Source of the DNA: Comamonas antarctica | GTDB taxonomy: Bacteria > Pseudomonadota > Gammaproteobacteria > Burkholderiales > Burkholderiaceae_C | Length of the DNA: 64,000 nt | Assembly: GCF_013363755.1 (NCBI RefSeq) | Contig: NZ_CP054840.1 | Span: forward strand, 1,192,001 to 1,256,000 | Direction of reading: 5' to 3' | Shown: piece by piece, positions 62,555 to 64,000 of the stretch | How the letters are laid out: each line of letters begins with the position of its first letter | Numbering within the stretch: the stretch's first letter is position 1 | Made by a program: the position numbers and the translations under genes | The notes under the pieces: generated by a model | What the model was told of the DNA's origin: nothing | The model's input: the letters and a program-made list of their open reading frames with translations, nothing else | The model's database searches: none

Positions 62555-63694
62555 ATGGATTCAATGATGGCCGCCGGCCGCCGGGCCGCTGTTGCGCTGG
62601 CGTGTACCCTGGCCTGCATGGGTGTGCAAGCCCAATGGGTGGTTGGGCAAGTCGCGCCGTTGACCGGCAAGGGCGGCACCCAGGGCCGCGCCTATGCGCA
62701 AGGCATGCGCCTGCATTTCGATCAGGTCAACAAGGCCGGCGGTATCCAGGGCCAGCCGGTGCAGCTGGTGGTCGTGGACGATGGCGGGCATCCCGAGAAC
62801 ACCGTCGCGCGCACGCGTGAACTGCTGGCCAAGTCCAAGCCGGTGGTGCTTGCCGGTTTCATGGGCAACGGCAATCTCGCCGCGCTGCTGGGCAGCGGCC
62901 TGCTGGAGCAGGAGCGCATCAGCCTGGTGGGCTACCAGGGCAATGACACCGAGGTCGCGCGCGCGCCGCAGGTCTTCAGCACCCGCGCGGGCCTGCAAGA
63001 CGAGATGGCCAAGATCGCAAGCCATCTGGCCATGGTCGGCATCACGCGCCTGGCGCTGGTGATCGAGCAGCGTGCGGACAGCGATGCCGTGCTGCAGCTG
63101 GCCCAGACCACGGCGACGCCGGCGGGGGCCAAGCTGGTGGCGCAACTCACGCTCAGGAACGGGCGCAGCCAGGTGCTCGAAGTGGTCGAGCAACTGCGCA
63201 AGACCGACCCCGCGCCCCAGGCCATCCTGCTGGTGGCTTCGAGCCCCGCCACCGCGGCCTTTGTCGAAGCCTACCGCATGGAATCGGGCACGGCGCAGAT
63301 CTATGCCACGTCCGATTCCGACATCGAGCAGCTGGCCACGCGCCTGCCGACCGAGCTGATGAGCGGCCTGTCGATCGCGCAGGTGGTGCCCAGCCCCTAC
63401 CGCGTATCGATGCGCCTGAACAAGGAATTTCGCGACGCGCTCGCGGCCCAGCCCAAATCCGCGGAGATGACTGCCAGCTACGCGATGATGGAAGGCTACG
63501 TCAATGCCAAGGTGGTGGCCGAGGCGCTGCGCCGGGCCCAGCCCGTGAACCGCGAGAAGATCGCCGCCAGCCTGCGCAATTTCAATGCCCAGGACCTGGG
63601 CGGCTACTGGGTCACGTTCAAGCCCGGGTCGCAGTTCGGCTCGCGTTTCGTCGACCTGTCCATCGTCAGCGCCTCGGGGCGCATCAGCTATTAG
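62555..63694 (+). CDS. ABC transporter substrate-binding protein, branched-chain amino acid (LivK) type
   Basis: A 379-residue periplasmic binding protein with signal peptide at 1-28 (AVALACTLACMGVQA, then Q). The type 1 fold is recognised by GQVAPLTGKGGTQGRAYAQG near 32-51 and VNKAGGIQGQPVQLVVVDDG near 59-78. No permease or ATPase is nearby. ATG 62555 has AGGGAGA upstream; the frame extends to 62516 without support. It lies between etfBA and the acyl-CoA dehydrogenase, which suggests a fatty or aromatic acid ligand, by context only. Confidence 0.92.
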   Translation: MDSMMAAGRRAAVALACTLACMGVQAQWVVGQVAPLTGKGGTQGRAYAQGMRLHFDQVNKAGGIQGQPVQLVVVDDGGHPENTVARTRELLAKSKPVVLAGFMGNGNLAALLGSGLLEQERISLVGYQGNDTEVARAPQVFSTRAGLQDEMAKIASHLAMVGITRLALVIEQRADSDAVLQLAQTTATPAGAKLVAQLTLRNGRSQVLEVVEQLRKTDPAPQAILLVASSPATAAFVEAYRMESGTAQIYATSDSDIEQLATRLPTELMSGLSIAQVVPSPYRVSMRLNKEFRDALAAQPKSAEMTASYAMMEGYVNAKVVAEALRRAQPVNREKIAASLRNFNAQDLGGYWVTFKPGSQFGSRFVDLSIVSASGRISY

Positions 63695-63720
63695 GCGCCG
63701 CGCCATTCAAAGGAAATTCC

Positions 63721-64000
63721 ATGAGCTATGTAGCACCTCTCCAAGACATGTTGTTCAACATGGAGCACCTGGCCGGGCTTGACCAGGTCGCGCAATTGCC
63801 GGGTTTCGAGGAGGCCGGACTCGACACTGCGCAGGCCGTGCTCGAGGAATGCGCGCGCTTCACGCAGGGCGTGGTGGCGCCACTGAACCGCCCCGCCGAC
63901 ATTGCGCCATCAAGCTGGAAAGACGGTGTCGTCACCACCAGCGACGGCTTCAAGCAGGCATTCCGCCAGTACGCCGAAGGCGGCTGGCAGGGCCTGCAGC
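63721..64000 (+). CDS. Acyl-CoA dehydrogenase, N-terminal part (cut by window edge)
   Basis: The last 280 bases are open from ATG 63721 and encode 93 residues. MSYVAPLQDMLFNMEHLAGL at the start is typical of a group of acyl-CoA dehydrogenases with an extra N-terminal segment, and DTAQAVLEECARFTQGVVAP near 35-54 is the start of the first helical domain. GGAAATTCC lies just before the ATG. The gene continues beyond the window. By position it would pass electrons to EtfBA. Confidence 0.88.
   Translation, partial: MSYVAPLQDMLFNMEHLAGLDQVAQLPGFEEAGLDTAQAVLEECARFTQGVVAPLNRPADIAPSSWKDGVVTTSDGFKQAFRQYAEGGWQGLQ

Overview
The window is about 64 kb of GC-rich chromosome from a beta-proteobacterium, most likely a member of the Comamonadaceae (Burkholderiales). 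The reasons are two Bug-type solute receptors, a DUF2325 protein, a LytTR-type two-component pair next to a 2TM protein, CobA next to YbiB, and an intergenic repeat at 13792 of a kind I associate with Comamonas/Acidovorax-like genomes. No rRNA, tRNA, CRISPR array, transposase or phage gene was recognised. Both edges cut genes: a Bug receptor on the left and an acyl-CoA dehydrogenase on the right.

Layout. 1-4.3 kb: catabolic cluster (Bug receptor, amino acid synthesis family protein, alpha/beta hydrolase, succinate-semialdehyde-type dehydrogenase, GntR regulator). 4.4-7.0 kb: TRAP membrane subunits DctQ-DctM behind a promoter with nested inverted repeats, but without a DctP receptor. 7.0-13.8 kb: LytTR two-component system with a 2TM protein, UppP, an AraC regulator divergent from an MFS carrier, and an unusual SDR. 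13.9-18.4 kb: reverse-strand operon mutS, Anbu proteasome-like peptidase, alpha/beta hydrolase. 18.8-22.4 kb: aldo/keto reductase, a deletion scar with an ABC-ATPase tail, a Fur-box-controlled DUF2325 gene, and a dCache/PAS sensor. 22.5-31 kb: SuhB-type phosphatase, TrmJ, CysE, exported carbonic anhydrase, nitroreductase, TPP riboswitch with thiC, and a chemoreceptor. 31-33.7 kb: mog, darP, pmbA.

33.7-36.0 kb is the most unusual part. It is a lower-GC island of four small reverse-strand genes that I do not recognise. They form two tandem copies of a two-gene cassette: an A protein with a shared N-terminal domain, followed by a small B protein with a C-terminal membrane segment. The island lies directly downstream of rpsU-yqeY. 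36-43.4 kb: yqeY, rpsU, a flavoprotein, a thioesterase, a 4 x 43-bp hairpin repeat array, cobA, ybiB, a YidB-family protein, a CBS protein and tsaD. 43.5-46.6 kb: TauD/TfdA dioxygenase, second Bug receptor, LysR. 46.7-51.5 kb: a MacAB-like tripartite efflux operon. 51.6-57.3 kb: small heat-shock protein, and a tightly overlapping MoxR-DUF58-transglutaminase-lytic transglycosylase operon. 57.3-64 kb: HDAC-like deacetylase, ECHDC3-like protein, MscS channel, etfBA with two operator-like palindromes, a LivK-type receptor and an acyl-CoA dehydrogenase.

Many genes overlap by 1 to 4 bases, which indicates translational coupling: LytTR kinase-regulator, uppP-99 aa protein, mutS-Anbu, the efflux operon, the MoxR operon and ECH-MscS. 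Long antisense ORFs, common in DNA this GC-rich, were discarded when the opposite strand encodes a recognisable protein. All functional names are from reading the sequence; no database search was run.
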